Source: Streptomyces sp. NBC_01267 (GTDB taxonomy: Bacteria > Actinomycetota > Actinomycetes > Streptomycetales > Streptomycetaceae). Taken from it: 64,000 nt of DNA. Of the stretch, positions 1-9,923 are shown piece after piece. Made by a program: the position numbers and the translations under genes. Every line of letters begins with the position of its first letter. Position 1 is the stretch's first letter. The notes below the pieces were generated by a model that saw only the letters and a program-made list of their open reading frames with translations, was not told the origin of the DNA and searched no databases. Location: assembly GCF_036241575.1 (NCBI RefSeq), contig NZ_CP108455.1, forward strand, positions 4,839,501 through 4,903,500, written 5' to 3'.

Positions 1-213
1 GACGGCGACTGGACCTCGATGGGTATCCCGTCGGACGGCTCCTACGGTGTTCCCGAGGGCCTCATCTCGTCCTTCCCGGTCACCACCGAGGGCGGCACGT
101 ACAAGATCGTCCAGGGCCTGGAGATCAACGACTTCTCCCGCGCGCGTATCGACGCCTCGGTGAAGGAACTCTCCGAGGAGCGCGACGCGGTGCGCGAGCT
201 CGGCCTGATCTGA
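1..213 (+). CDS. mdh: Malate dehydrogenase, C-terminal part (5' end outside window)
   Basis: The first 70 codons read the C-terminal end of an NAD-dependent malate dehydrogenase of the actinobacterial type. The visible segment has the conserved substrate-domain end ([13 protein letters not shown], then [13 protein letters not shown] and the closing [15 protein letters not shown] helix). The enzyme oxidises malate to oxaloacetate in the TCA cycle, which fits the sdh operon further along. The catalytic His/Asp pair and NAD-binding fold lie upstream of the window. A strong hairpin follows 75 bp after the stop. Identification rests on recalled family sequence; the reading frame and stop are plain. 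Confidence 0.93.
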   Translation, partial: DGDWTSMGIPSDGSYGVPEGLISSFPVTTEGGTYKIVQGLEINDFSRARIDASVKELSEERDAVRELGLI

Positions 214-288
214 GCCGTACGGCGAGGACCGTCCGGACAGTTCGGACGGTTCGGTGCCCCGGCACGCGGCGACCTCTCCGTCCCGTGC

Positions 289-324
289 GACGCCCCCCGC
301 AACCAATGGATTGCGGGGGGCGTC
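289..324 (+). terminator. Perfect 14-bp stem terminator after mdh
   Basis: Left arm 289-302 (GACGCCCCCCGCAA) pairs perfectly with 311-324 across an 8-nt loop. No U-tract follows, as is common in Streptomyces. It separates mdh from the next gene, whose start lies 31 bp downstream. Confidence 0.85.
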
Positions 325-355
325 TGCGTGGGCAGAACCGACACGGGGGTCGAAC

Positions 356-799
356 ATGTCCGATGCGTTGTTCTACGTGGTGCCGGCGCTGATCGCCGTC
401 GGCGCCGTCTGCATAGCGCTCCAGGCCGTCCGCGCGCGGCTGAGGATGCGGGCGGCCTGGCGCAGCGGTCTCACGGCGCGGGCGACCTGCCTGCGGACCT
501 ACACGACGACCAGGTACGACAAGGACTCCGGCAGGTCCACGACCCGGCACCACGCGTACGAGTTCACGCCGCCCGGTGGGCGGCCCGTGTCCTTTGAGGA
601 GCAGCACGGGCCCAGCACGAGGATCGGCGGCGACATCGTGACCGTCTACTACGTCGCGGACCGGCCCGAGCACGCCACCACGCTGCCGCCGGCCACCGGT
701 TGGAAGCGCACGATGGAGACGGCCGCCACCGTCGTGCTCTGTTCGGTGGTGGTGGCGTTCTGCGCGTTCTTCGTAGGGAAGGGCCCTCTCTCGTGGTGA
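356..799 (+). CDS. DUF3592-type small membrane protein
   Basis: A 147-residue protein with an N-terminal membrane segment (about residues 4-22), a soluble middle part and a second hydrophobic segment near the C-terminus (about 120-140). The middle part contains the pattern of DUF3592 proteins: ARATCLRTY, then a tyrosine-rich strand ending in YEFTPPGGRPV, then GDIVTVYYVADRPE. Function of the family is unknown. The start at 356 is chosen because a G-rich ribosome site (344-349) precedes it; an in-frame ATG exists at 254 but would run through the terminator hairpin. The stop codon lies inside the first copy of a tandem repeat. Confidence 0.75.
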   Translation: MSDALFYVVPALIAVGAVCIALQAVRARLRMRAAWRSGLTARATCLRTYTTTRYDKDSGRSTTRHHAYEFTPPGGRPVSFEEQHGPSTRIGGDIVTVYYVADRPEHATTLPPATGWKRTMETAATVVLCSVVVAFCAFFVGKGPLSW

Positions 800-846
800 A
801 GGGGCCCCTCTCGTGGTGAAGAGCCCCTCTCGTGGTGAAGGGCCCC
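783..846. repeat. Three-copy 19-20 bp tandem repeat spanning a stop codon
   Basis: The sequence TCGTGGTGAA recurs at 791, 811 and 830 inside a unit close to CCCCTCTCGTGGTGAAGGG. The first copy contains the final codons and the TGA of the DUF3592 gene; the others fill the gap to the convergent gene. Any further copy would leave the protein unchanged. Confidence 0.85.
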
Positions 847-855
847 GATGCCCGG

Positions 856-1593
856 CTACCGGGTGCCGCCGGAGAGCTGTCCGGCCATGTCACGTACCGC
901 GGCCAGCGCCCGGTGGTGCAGTCCGGGCCCGAAGGTGACGCGGGTGGCGCCGAGTTCGCCGAGTTCCCGCGGTGACGGCCCGTCCGGTACGCAGAGCGCG
1001 TTGAGCGGAGCCCCGATCCCGGCCGCCAGTTCGGGGAGTTGGCCGGGCGGCGCCGCGATCGGGTAGACGCAGTCGGCGCCCGCCGCGAGGTACTGACGGG
1101 CGCGGACGACGGTCCGCGCCGGATCGCGCACCCCGCGGAGATATGTGTCCACGCGGGCGTTGACGAACAGCGCGCCGCCCGCCGCCCCCCGCACCTCCGC
1201 GAGCCGGTCGGCCTGCTCACCGGCGTCGCGCAGGACGCCGTCCGTGGAGTCCTCCAGGTTGCAGCCGACAGCGCCGGTGTCGGCGAGCCGGGCCACCAGC
1301 TCCTTCGGCGGCAGGCCGTAGCCGTCCTCGATGTCCGCCGACACGAGGACGCCGAAACTCTCGACGGCCCGGACGATACGGGCGATCGCGGCGAACATCT
1401 CCTCGGCCGGGGTCTGCCCGTCCGCGTATCCGAGCGAGGCCGCCACCCCGGCGCTCGGAGTGGCGAGCGCCGGGAAGCCGGCTTCCGCGAAGACCCGGGC
1501 GCTCGCGGCATCCCAGGGGCCCGGGAGCACCAGCGGGTCGGCGGGGGAGCGGCCCAGATGCAGGCTGCGGAAGTCGGTCATCAGCGGGCCCAT
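856..1593 (-). CDS. Isocitrate lyase/PEP mutase family protein
   Basis: A 245-residue TIM-barrel enzyme of the isocitrate lyase/phosphoenolpyruvate mutase superfamily. PWDAASA (residues 26-32) forms the substrate-end loop and SADIEDGYG (85-93) carries the Mg-binding aspartates. The isocitrate-lyase KKCGH signature is absent, so it is a short family member (2-methylisocitrate lyase, oxaloacetase or PEP-mutase-like); the substrate cannot be read from sequence. It is translationally coupled to the upstream carboxymuconolactone decarboxylase family gene through a TGATG overlap at 1593. A second ATG (1581) is possible. A divergent MocR-type regulator lies just beyond its partner and may control both. 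Confidence 0.85.
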   Translation of the reverse strand: MGPLMTDFRSLHLGRSPADPLVLPGPWDAASARVFAEAGFPALATPSAGVAASLGYADGQTPAEEMFAAIARIVRAVESFGVLVSADIEDGYGLPPKELVARLADTGAVGCNLEDSTDGVLRDAGEQADRLAEVRGAAGGALFVNARVDTYLRGVRDPARTVVRARQYLAAGADCVYPIAAPPGQLPELAAGIGAPLNALCVPDGPSPRELGELGATRVTFGPGLHHRALAAVRDMAGQLSGGTR

Positions 1594-2120
1594 CAGTGGC
1601 GGTGGGCGGTGGAGCCGGGGGTGTAGTGACCCGGGACCATGCGGGCGGTGACGGAGATGCGGTTCCAGGCGTTGATCACGGTGATCGCCGCGATCAGCTG
1701 GGCGAGTTCGGTCTCGTCGAACTGTTCGGCGGCGTGTGCGTACACCTCGTCGGGCACGAAGCCGTCGGTGAGCACCGTGATGGCCTCGGTCAGCTCGATC
1801 GCCGCGATCTCCTTCGCGGTGTAGAAGTGCTTCGACTCCTCCCAGCCGCTGAGCTGCACGATCCGCTCGACCGACTCGCCCGCTGCCAGGGCGTCCTTGG
1901 TGTGCATGTCGAGGCAGAAGGCGCAGTGGTTGATCTGCGAGGCGCGGATCTTGACCAGTTCGAGAATGGCCGGGTCCACGCCCCGACGGGCCGCCACGTC
2001 CAGCTGGATCATGGCCTTGTAGACCTCGGGGGCGAGCTTGGCCATGTGGAGCCGGGGGGTGTGCTCGGGCAGGAAGCCCGTGCTCTCGTCGGTCGTCCGG
2101 GGTGTCTCGTTCGTCGTCAT
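1593..2120 (-). CDS. Carboxymuconolactone decarboxylase/AhpD-like protein
   Basis: A 175-residue protein of the carboxymuconolactone decarboxylase/alkylhydroperoxidase D fold. The redox centre CAFCLDMH (Cys66, Cys69, His73) is complete, so an AhpD-like disulfide reductase or peroxidase role is more likely than ring decarboxylation. The helix following it (KDALAAGESVERI) is also typical. It is the first gene of a two-gene minus-strand operon and overlaps the next start by one base. The start at 2120 faces the MocR start at 2168 across 47 bp, so both promoters must overlap there, which suggests direct control by that regulator. Confidence 0.88.
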   Translation of the reverse strand: MTTNETPRTTDESTGFLPEHTPRLHMAKLAPEVYKAMIQLDVAARRGVDPAILELVKIRASQINHCAFCLDMHTKDALAAGESVERIVQLSGWEESKHFYTAKEIAAIELTEAITVLTDGFVPDEVYAHAAEQFDETELAQLIAAITVINAWNRISVTARMVPGHYTPGSTAHRH

Positions 2121-2167
2121 GGAGACGACGCTACGTGGTGTGTGGCGCAGGGGTATGGTCCATTTCC

Positions 2168-3559
2168 ATGACGGATTCCTGGGCCACTTTCGGTGTGGAC
2201 CTGCACCTGGAGCTGACCGGTACCGGGCTGCGGGTGGGGCTCACGGACGCGCTGCGCAAGGCCGTGCGCACGGGGCGGCTGACGCCGGGGACCCGGCTGC
2301 CGTCCTCGCGCACCCTCGCCACCGACCTGGGAATCGCCCGGAACACGGTGGCCGACGCCTACGCCGAACTGGTGGCGGAAGGCTGGCTGACCGCGCGGCA
2401 GGGCTCGGGGACCCGGGTGGCAGCCCGGTCCGTACCGCGTGCGGCGGCCCCGCCCGTCACCGTACGGCCGCCGCAGCCGCGGCGCCCCGCGTACAGCCTG
2501 CTGCCCGGCTCGCCCGACCTCGCGTCCTTCCCGCGCGCCGAGTGGCTCAGGGCCGCACGGAAGGCGCTGACCGCCGCTCCCCACGAAGCGTTCGGATACG
2601 GGGACCCGCGTGGGCGGCCCGAGCTGCGGACCGTGCTGGCCGACTATCTGGCACGGGCCCGCGGGGTGTACGCCGACCCGGACCGGATCGTCGTCTGCTC
2701 GGGGTTCGCACACGGTTTGATGCTGATGGGGAAGGTGCTGCGGGGGAGACGGGTGCGGGAGGTGGCGGTCGAGTCGTACGGGCTGGACCTGCACCGGAAC
2801 CTGCTCACCGACGCGGGGCTGCGCACCCCCGCTCTCCCTCTGGACGCACTCGGCTCGCAGACCGGTGCGCTGCGGCGCGAAGGTGCGGTGCTGCTGACGG
2901 CGGCGCACCAGTTCCCGTTGGGGGTGCCGCTCCACCCCGACCGGCGGTCGGCCGCCGTCGACTGGGCGCGGACCACGGGCGGGCTGATCCTGGAGGACGA
3001 CTACGACGGGGAGTTCCGCTACGACCGGCAGCCGGTCGGTGCGCTCCAGGGACTCGATCCCGAACGGGTCGTCTACCTCGGCACCGCCAGCAAATCCATC
3101 GCCCCCGGGCTGCGGATCGGCTGGCTGGTGCTGCCCGGGAGCCTGGTGGCGGATGTCGTCACGGCGAAGGGGCACTCCGACTGGATGACGAGTGCGCTGG
3201 AGCAGCTGACGCTCGCCGAGTTCATCGCCTCCGGGGCGTACGACCGGCATGTCCGCGCGATGCGGCTGCGCTACCGGCGGCGCCGCGACCAGCTGGTGGC
3301 GGCGCTCGCCGAACGCGCGCCGGACATCCGGGTCACCGGGATCGCTGCCGGGCTGCACGCCGTACTCGAACTGCCGCCGGGCACCGAACAGTCGGTGGTC
3401 CAGGCGGCGGCCTGGCAGGGGCTCGCGCTGGGGGGCCTCAGTCCGTTCCGGCACCCGGACGCGGGCGAGGGGCGCGACGGGCTGGTGGTCGGATACGGGA
3501 CGCCACCGGACAGCGCGTGGACGGGGGCGCTGGACGCGCTGTGCCGGGTGCTCCCGTAG
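2168..3559 (+). CDS. MocR/PdxR family regulator (GntR HTH + aminotransferase domain)
   Basis: A 463-residue fusion: an N-terminal GntR winged helix (about residues 10-85; TRLPSSRTLATDLGIARNTV is the recognition region) joined to a fold-type I PLP aminotransferase-like domain. The PLP lysine is Lys309 in GTASKSIAPGLRIGW, and LEDDYDGEF carries the cofactor aspartate region. Such proteins use PLP or an amino-compound adduct as effector. It starts 47 bp from the divergent redox/lyase operon, its likely target. No good ribosome site precedes 2168; a TATGGT hexamer ends 8 nt before the ATG, so a leaderless mRNA is possible. An ATG at 2102 would extend it into the neighbour's coding sequence. Confidence 0.92.
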   Translation: MTDSWATFGVDLHLELTGTGLRVGLTDALRKAVRTGRLTPGTRLPSSRTLATDLGIARNTVADAYAELVAEGWLTARQGSGTRVAARSVPRAAAPPVTVRPPQPRRPAYSLLPGSPDLASFPRAEWLRAARKALTAAPHEAFGYGDPRGRPELRTVLADYLARARGVYADPDRIVVCSGFAHGLMLMGKVLRGRRVREVAVESYGLDLHRNLLTDAGLRTPALPLDALGSQTGALRREGAVLLTAAHQFPLGVPLHPDRRSAAVDWARTTGGLILEDDYDGEFRYDRQPVGALQGLDPERVVYLGTASKSIAPGLRIGWLVLPGSLVADVVTAKGHSDWMTSALEQLTLAEFIASGAYDRHVRAMRLRYRRRRDQLVAALAERAPDIRVTGIAAGLHAVLELPPGTEQSVVQAAAWQGLALGGLSPFRHPDAGEGRDGLVVGYGTPPDSAWTGALDALCRVLP

Positions 3560-3638
3560 GGGCGCGTACGCCAACGGGGCTTCGTTGTGGGGGATTCGGG
3601 GTGTTCGGCGGGGAGTCGGACCAGGCCGTGCTCGCCGG

Positions 3639-4493
3639 TCAGACCTTGCTGTCCATCGCCTCGTTCGCCGGGGCCTCTGCCGGAGCCTCGCCGAACCGTG
3701 CCAGCGCAAGCGCCCCGGCCACCGCCACCGCGAACCCGGCAATCGCCAGCGGGGCCAGACCGTCCCTCGTACGGTCCCCGAGCCAGACCACGCCGATCAG
3801 GGCCGGGCCGATCGTCTCGCCGATGACCATGCCGGCCGTGGCCGTCGTCACCGATCCGCGTTGCAGGGCCGAGGTGAGCAGCAGGAAGGCCGAGCCGCCG
3901 CCGACGAGCAGTGCGTACAGCGCCGGGTTGGTGAAGTCGACGGAGTCGATGAGCCGGACCGCCACCTCGACCACGCCGAAGCCCACGCCCGCGCCGAGGC
4001 CGAGCACCAGGGCGCGGGCCTTGCCCTTGAGTCGGCCGGCGACCACGCCCACCAGCAGGACCGCGAGAGCGACTCCGAGCATGGCCCAGCGCAGGGCGTC
4101 CGATCCCGCGGTGCTGCCCTCCGAACCGGAGGCGAGGCCGAGCATCCCCAGTCCCGCGCAGACGACGCCCACCGCACCCCATTCGGTGCCGGTGAGCCGC
4201 ACGCCGAGGACCCGGGCCGCCACCACCGCGGTGACCGCGAGACTCGCGGCGAGCGCGGCGCCGACCGCGTAGATCGGGATCGAACGCAGCGCGATGATCT
4301 GCAGCACGAAGCCCACGGCGTCGAAGCCGAGCCCCGCGATGTAGCGCCACTGGCGCAGGGCGCGCAACAGCAGCGCCGCGTCGACCCCCGAGCCGGTCCC
4401 GGGGGCGGAGGCACGGGCGGCGGCGGCCTGGAACACGGAGGCCGTACCGAAGCAGACCGCTGAACCGAGCGCGCAGAGCATTCCAAGGAGCAC
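3639..4493 (-). CDS. EamA/DMT-family membrane transporter
   Basis: A 284-residue polytopic membrane protein built of two repeated halves, each with about five hydrophobic segments, typical of drug/metabolite transporters. Visible signatures are LCALGSAVCFGTASVFQAAA at the N-terminus and the paired EWGAVGVVCAGLGMLG and GSVTTATAGMVIGETIGPAL segments. The substrate is not predictable. It starts with GTG (4493); the ATG at 4481 is an alternative. It is convergent with the MocR gene and divergent from the lipoprotein gene. Confidence 0.8.
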   Translation of the reverse strand: MLLGMLCALGSAVCFGTASVFQAAAARASAPGTGSGVDAALLLRALRQWRYIAGLGFDAVGFVLQIIALRSIPIYAVGAALAASLAVTAVVAARVLGVRLTGTEWGAVGVVCAGLGMLGLASGSEGSTAGSDALRWAMLGVALAVLLVGVVAGRLKGKARALVLGLGAGVGFGVVEVAVRLIDSVDFTNPALYALLVGGGSAFLLLTSALQRGSVTTATAGMVIGETIGPALIGVVWLGDRTRDGLAPLAIAGFAVAVAGALALARFGEAPAEAPANEAMDSKV

Positions 4494-4594
4494 GTAAGGA
4501 CTCTACGGGTGAGCACCGACCGGGGAGCGTCCCACCTGCTCACCGGGGACGGAGGCCGACATCTAGTCTGTACACCGTCAGACACGGGATACTT

Positions 4595-4612
4595 GCCGTA
4601 CAGCTGTACGGC
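4595..4612. promoter_or_regulatory. Perfect 18-bp palindrome, candidate operator
   Basis: GCCGTACAGCTGTACGGC is a perfect inverted repeat with no spacer. It lies 147 bp upstream of the lipoprotein ATG and about 100 bp upstream of the divergent EamA start. An uninterrupted palindrome reads as a protein-binding site better than as a terminator. It directly abuts a nine-unit repeat array. Confidence 0.6.
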
Positions 4613-4745
4613 GTCTGTGGCGCCGGGTCTGTGGCACAGCGTCTGTGACGACCGGTGTTGTTGGCACGGCGTCCGTGATGACGGTGTCCGTGATGACGGT
4701 GTCTGTGACGACGATGTTTGTGATGACGGTGTCTGTGAAGAACGG
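4613..4745. repeat. Nine-unit ~15-bp tandem array in the lipoprotein leader
   Basis: Degenerate units beginning GTCTGTGAC or GTCCGTGATGACGGT start at 4613, 4627, 4641, 4656, 4671, 4686, 4701, 4716 and 4731. The last five have an exact 15-bp period. The array fills the space between the palindrome and the ribosome site (4744-4751). If translation began at an in-frame ATG at 4645, the array would encode pentapeptides of the MTVSV type ahead of the lipoprotein signal. Confidence 0.85.
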
Positions 4746-4758
4746 GGGAGGACAACGC

Positions 4759-5031
4759 ATGCGCAAGATGAGGTCGGGCGCCGTGGTGCTCGGGGGCATG
4801 GGGATGCTGGCGGCGACGCTCACCGCCTGCGGTTCCGATGTGGACCGGCGGTGTGTGGACCCGGTGACCTACAAGCAGCTGCCGAAGTACGAGTGCGGCA
4901 AGAGCAGCGGCCACGGCACGTACTACTACGGCGGCTCCTCGAAGAACGGCAAGGTTTCGGGCGGCAGTTTCAACAAGTCGTCGGTGCACCGGGGCGGTTT
5001 CGGCGGCGGCTTCCACTCCAGCGGCGGCTGA
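4759..5031 (+). CDS. Small secreted lipoprotein, Gly/Ser/Tyr-rich
   Basis: A 90-residue precursor with a lipoprotein signal (MRKMRSG, hydrophobic core, lipobox TLTAC with Cys24). The mature part has two further cysteines (RRCVDP and YECGK) and a low-complexity tail rich in Gly, Ser, Tyr and Phe ending in GGFGGGFHSSGG. The start at 4759 has a strong ribosome site, GGGGGAGG at 4744-4751. The gene sits 21 bp before an ATP-grasp ligase gene of the glutathionylspermidine synthase family and is probably cotranscribed with it. Function is unknown; the tail may be a surface adhesive or a ligase target, which is inference. Confidence 0.75.
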   Translation: MRKMRSGAVVLGGMGMLAATLTACGSDVDRRCVDPVTYKQLPKYECGKSSGHGTYYYGGSSKNGKVSGGSFNKSSVHRGGFGGGFHSSGG

Positions 5032-5052
5032 CCCGGGGCCCGGACCGACACC

Positions 5053-6249
5053 ATGAAGCGTCACGCCGTCCAACCCCGCCCCGGCTGGCAGCAGATCGTC
5101 GAGGAGCAGGGGCTGATCTATCCGCTCACCCGCTACCCGGACGACTCGCTGCGCCCGTACTGGGACGAGAGCGCCTACTACTCCTTCTCCCTCCCCGAGG
5201 TCGAGGCGCTGGAGGAGGTCGTCGAGGAACTGCACGCGATGTGCCTTGCCGCAGCCGCCCACATCGTCGCCCGCGACCGTTTGGCCGACCTGGGGATCAC
5301 CGACCCCCGGCTGGCCCGGCTGGTTGCCGAATCCTGGCACCGGAGGGACGAACTGCCGTCCGTGTACGGGCGGTTCGATCTGCGGTACGACGGCGACGGC
5401 CCGGCCAAGATGCTGGAGTACAACGCGGACACGCCCACCTCCCTGGTGGAGGCGGCCAGCCCGCAGTGGTTCTGGATGGAGGACCGCTTTCCCGGCGCCG
5501 ACCAGTGGAACTCGCTGCACGAGCGACTGGTCGCAGCCTGGCGGCGACAGGCCCCGCTGCTGCCGCCGGGACCGCTGCACTTCGCGCACTCCGACGCCGA
5601 CGAACTCGGCGAGGACCTGATGACGGTCGCGTATCTGAGGGAGACCGCCCAGCAGGCGGGGATCGAGACCGAGGCGCTCTCCGTGGAGCAGATCGGCTGG
5701 GACCCGTTGTCCGGGCGGTTCGTCGACGAGCGGATGCGTTTCATCCGCAGCTGCTTCAAGCTCTACCCGTGGGAGTGGCTGACGACCGACAGCTTCGGTC
5801 CGCACGTCCTGGACACCCTCGACAACGGCGGGTCCACCGGCTCCACCTGCTGGATCGAACCCGCGTGGAAGATGCTGCTCTCCAACAAGGCGCTGCTCGC
5901 CGTGGTGTGGGAGCTGTACCCGGGACATCCGAATCTCCTGCCTTCCTATCTGGACGGCCCGCGCGAGCTCGCCCTGCCCACATCCAAGGGCTATGTCTCC
6001 AAGCCGCTCCTGGGCCGGGAGGGAGCGGGCGTCGTGCTCCACGAGGCCGGAGCGGGAACCGCCGCGGTCCTGCGGACCGACGAGGTCTGCTGCTACCAGG
6101 AGTTGGCCCCGCTGCCCGACTTCGACGGCAACCGTGTGGTGCTCGGTGCGTGGGTGGTCGAGGACGAGGCGGCGGGGCTCGGCATCCGGGAGTCCGTGGG
6201 GCCGGTGACGGACGAGTACGCCCGCTTCCTGCCCCACGTCATCCTTTGA
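5053..6249 (+). CDS. Glutathionylspermidine synthase family ATP-grasp ligase
   Basis: A 398-residue protein matching the C-terminal synthetase domain of glutathionylspermidine synthase (YgiC/YjfC type): YWDESAYYSF near the N-terminus, LEYNADTPTSLVEAA, and late ATP-grasp elements SKPLLGREGAGV and CYQELAPLPDF. The amidase half found in E. coli Gss is absent. In this family ATP drives amide-bond formation between a carboxylate and an amine; Streptomyces uses mycothiol, so glutathionylspermidine itself is an unlikely product. The neighbouring Gly/Tyr-rich lipoprotein recurs in my recollection of such loci and may be a partner. The ATG start is 21 bp after the lipoprotein stop. Confidence 0.85.
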   Translation: MKRHAVQPRPGWQQIVEEQGLIYPLTRYPDDSLRPYWDESAYYSFSLPEVEALEEVVEELHAMCLAAAAHIVARDRLADLGITDPRLARLVAESWHRRDELPSVYGRFDLRYDGDGPAKMLEYNADTPTSLVEAASPQWFWMEDRFPGADQWNSLHERLVAAWRRQAPLLPPGPLHFAHSDADELGEDLMTVAYLRETAQQAGIETEALSVEQIGWDPLSGRFVDERMRFIRSCFKLYPWEWLTTDSFGPHVLDTLDNGGSTGSTCWIEPAWKMLLSNKALLAVVWELYPGHPNLLPSYLDGPRELALPTSKGYVSKPLLGREGAGVVLHEAGAGTAAVLRTDEVCCYQELAPLPDFDGNRVVLGAWVVEDEAAGLGIRESVGPVTDEYARFLPHVIL

Positions 6250-6270
6250 ATCCTCTGAGCGCCTCCTCCT

Positions 6271-6346
6271 CGCCCGGCCCCTGTCCTGCGCCTGGCCCCG
6301 CTTCGTCCGGCCCCTGCCCCGCGCCTGGCTCCGCCTCGCCCGGCCC
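6271..6346. repeat. 33-bp direct repeat, two copies plus a fragment
   Basis: Copy 1 is 6271-6303 and copy 2 is 6304-6336 (unit begins CGCCCGGCCCCTGTCC). A third partial copy follows to 6346. It fills the gap between the convergent ligase and rocD genes. No clean terminator hairpin was found here. Confidence 0.8.
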
Positions 6347-6364
6347 AGGTCGGCCGCTGTGGTG

Positions 6365-7570
6365 TCAGCCGTTCAGGACGGTCCGCAGCTGGGCGAGGCC
6401 CCAGTCCAGATCCTCCTTGCTGATCACCAGGGGCGGGGCGATCCGGATCGTGGAGCCGTGGGTGTCCTTCACCAGCACCCCGAGATCCATGAGCCGCTCG
6501 GAGATCTCCCGGCCGGTGCCGAGCGAGGGCGCGATGTCCACCCCCGCCCAGAGACCCCGTCCGCGCACGGCCTCGACCGCGCCGCCGCTCACCAGCAGGC
6601 CCAGTTCGCGGTGGAGGTGGTCGCCCAACTCCGTGGCCCGTTGCTGGAATTCACCGGTGCGCAGCATCGCGATCACCTCCAGGGCGACGGCGCACGCCAG
6701 CGGATTCCCACCGAAGGTGGACCCGTGCTCGCCGGGGCGGTAGACGCCCAGCACCTCTGCCGACGACACCACGGCCGACACCGGCACCACCCCGCCGCCG
6801 AGCGCCTTGCCCAGGATGTACATGTCCGGCACGACACCCTCGTGCTCACAGGCGAAGGTCCGGCCCGTCCTGCCGAGTCCCGACTGGATCTCGTCCGCGA
6901 TGAACAGCACGTTCCGGGCGCGGGTCAGTTCGCGTACGCCCGGCAGATATCCGGCCGGCGGCACCAGGACCCCGGCCTCGCCCTGGATCGGTTCGAGGAG
7001 AACGGCCACCGTGTTCTCGTCGACGGCCGCTTCCAGCGCGGCCAGGTCGCCGTACGGAACGATCTCGAAGCCCGGGGTGTACGGGCCGAAGTCCGCCCGC
7101 GCCTCGGGGTCCGTCGAGAAGCTGACGATCGTGGTCGTACGGCCGTGGAAGTTGTTCTCCGCGACGACGATCTTCGCTTGTCCGTCCGGTACGCCCTTGA
7201 CCTTGTAACCCCACTTGCGGGCCGTCTTCACGGCGGTCTCGACCGCCTCCGCCCCGGTGTTCATCGGCAGCACCATCTCCATCCCGCACAACTCGGCGAG
7301 CTGGGTGGAGAAATCGGCGAACCGGTCGTGGTGGAAGGCCCGGGAGGTGAGCGTGACGCGCTCCAGCTGGGCCTTGGCCGCGTCGATCAGCCGGCGGTTG
7401 CCGTGGCCGAAGTTGAGCGCCGAGTATCCGGCGAGCATGTCGAGGAAGCGACGCCCTTCGACATCGGTCATCCACGCGCCGTCCGCAGAGGCGACGACGA
7501 CGGGGAGCGGATGGTAGTTGTGCGCGCTGTGCGCCTCGGCGGACTCGATCGATGTTTCCGTAACTGACAC
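6365..7570 (-). CDS. rocD: Ornithine--oxo-acid transaminase
   Basis: A 401-residue class III PLP aminotransferase of the ornithine aminotransferase type. It converts ornithine and a 2-oxo acid to glutamate-5-semialdehyde and an amino acid, in arginine/ornithine breakdown. Visible landmarks are FLDMLAGYSALNFGHGN, MNTGAEAVETAVK, NNFHGRTT, the cofactor aspartate in FIADEIQSGLGRTG and the PLP lysine Lys255 in LGKALGGG. Length matches the family. The start is GTG at 7570, preceded by GGAACGGAG at suitable spacing. It appears monocistronic. Confidence 0.93.
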   Translation of the reverse strand: MSVTETSIESAEAHSAHNYHPLPVVVASADGAWMTDVEGRRFLDMLAGYSALNFGHGNRRLIDAAKAQLERVTLTSRAFHHDRFADFSTQLAELCGMEMVLPMNTGAEAVETAVKTARKWGYKVKGVPDGQAKIVVAENNFHGRTTTIVSFSTDPEARADFGPYTPGFEIVPYGDLAALEAAVDENTVAVLLEPIQGEAGVLVPPAGYLPGVRELTRARNVLFIADEIQSGLGRTGRTFACEHEGVVPDMYILGKALGGGVVPVSAVVSSAEVLGVYRPGEHGSTFGGNPLACAVALEVIAMLRTGEFQQRATELGDHLHRELGLLVSGGAVEAVRGRGLWAGVDIAPSLGTGREISERLMDLGVLVKDTHGSTIRIAPPLVISKEDLDWGLAQLRTVLNG

Positions 7571-7679
7571 CGGTTCTCCGTTCCTACAGCGTGCTGGGCG
7601 TACTGCCTTACGGCGTACGGGCCTTGGGGGCGCCAGTCCTGTGGCGGGCGGGCTGTCGTGCGCCTCTTCTTATCGTCGG

Positions 7680-8043
7680 TCACCGCGGGCGGGAAGAAAC
7701 CTTGTCGTCCGGCGTGCCGGGGTCCGTCCGGCCCCGCGCAGGCGCATCGGCCTCCGGCACACGCACCGCGGGGGCGTATCGCACCTCGAACCCGCCGGGG
7801 GTGAACCGGTCCGCCACCCCGGCCCGTCGGCGCCCTCGCGCCCAGGCCCGTATGCGCGCGAAGCGGCCTGACGGCTCCGCCCGTACCGGAACGGGAATCG
7901 GCACCGCCTCCGCGATGATCCGTGCCAGCACCTGCTCGGCCATCGAGTCCCCGGCCGACCCCCAGCCGATGTCTGCGGCCTTCCCGGAGCCCAGCCCGCG
8001 CCCCAGCGCGCGCAGTTCACCGGGAAGGTGCCCGTCGTCCCCG

Positions 8044-8051
<8 letters not shown>
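7680..8051 (-). CDS. Hypothetical protein cotranslated with an ECF sigma factor
   Basis: A 123-residue protein I do not recognise. Its start at 8051 overlaps the end of the sigma gene by 8 bp (ATGGGTGA) and has a clear GGGAGG ribosome site, which argues against an in-frame ATG at 8108. It is acidic at the N-terminus (MGDGDDG) and has one possible helix (AEQVLARIIAEAV), an Arg-rich stretch and a Pro/Arg-rich tail. There is no convincing transmembrane segment. Position directly after a sigma factor suggests an accessory or anti-sigma role, but no zinc-finger anti-sigma motif (HxxxCxxC) is present. Confidence 0.7.
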
Positions 8052-9799
<1,748 letters not shown>

Positions 9800-9923
9800 C
9801 AGGCGCCGGCCCGAGCTTGTGACCTTGGACTCTGGTCAGAGCGAGGGCAGGCCCGCCACACTGCACATAGACGTCCGGCAGGTAGGCGGAACGTCCGGTG
9901 ACCCGACAGCTGAGGAGATCGAT

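Noticed and set aside
2038..4272. Very long reading frames opposite or out of phase with the MocR and EamA genes
   Set aside because: High GC leaves other frames open; these lack family patterns and show Arg/Pro/Ala-rich shadow composition.
4671..4745. The 15-bp array as a CRISPR array
   Set aside because: Units are contiguous with no spacers, and no cas genes are present.
4645..5031. Longer form of the small lipoprotein starting at 4645 with a repeated pentapeptide N-terminus
   Set aside because: The ATG at 4759 has a strong ribosome site and is followed at once by a normal lipoprotein signal; the repeats would precede and disrupt that signal.
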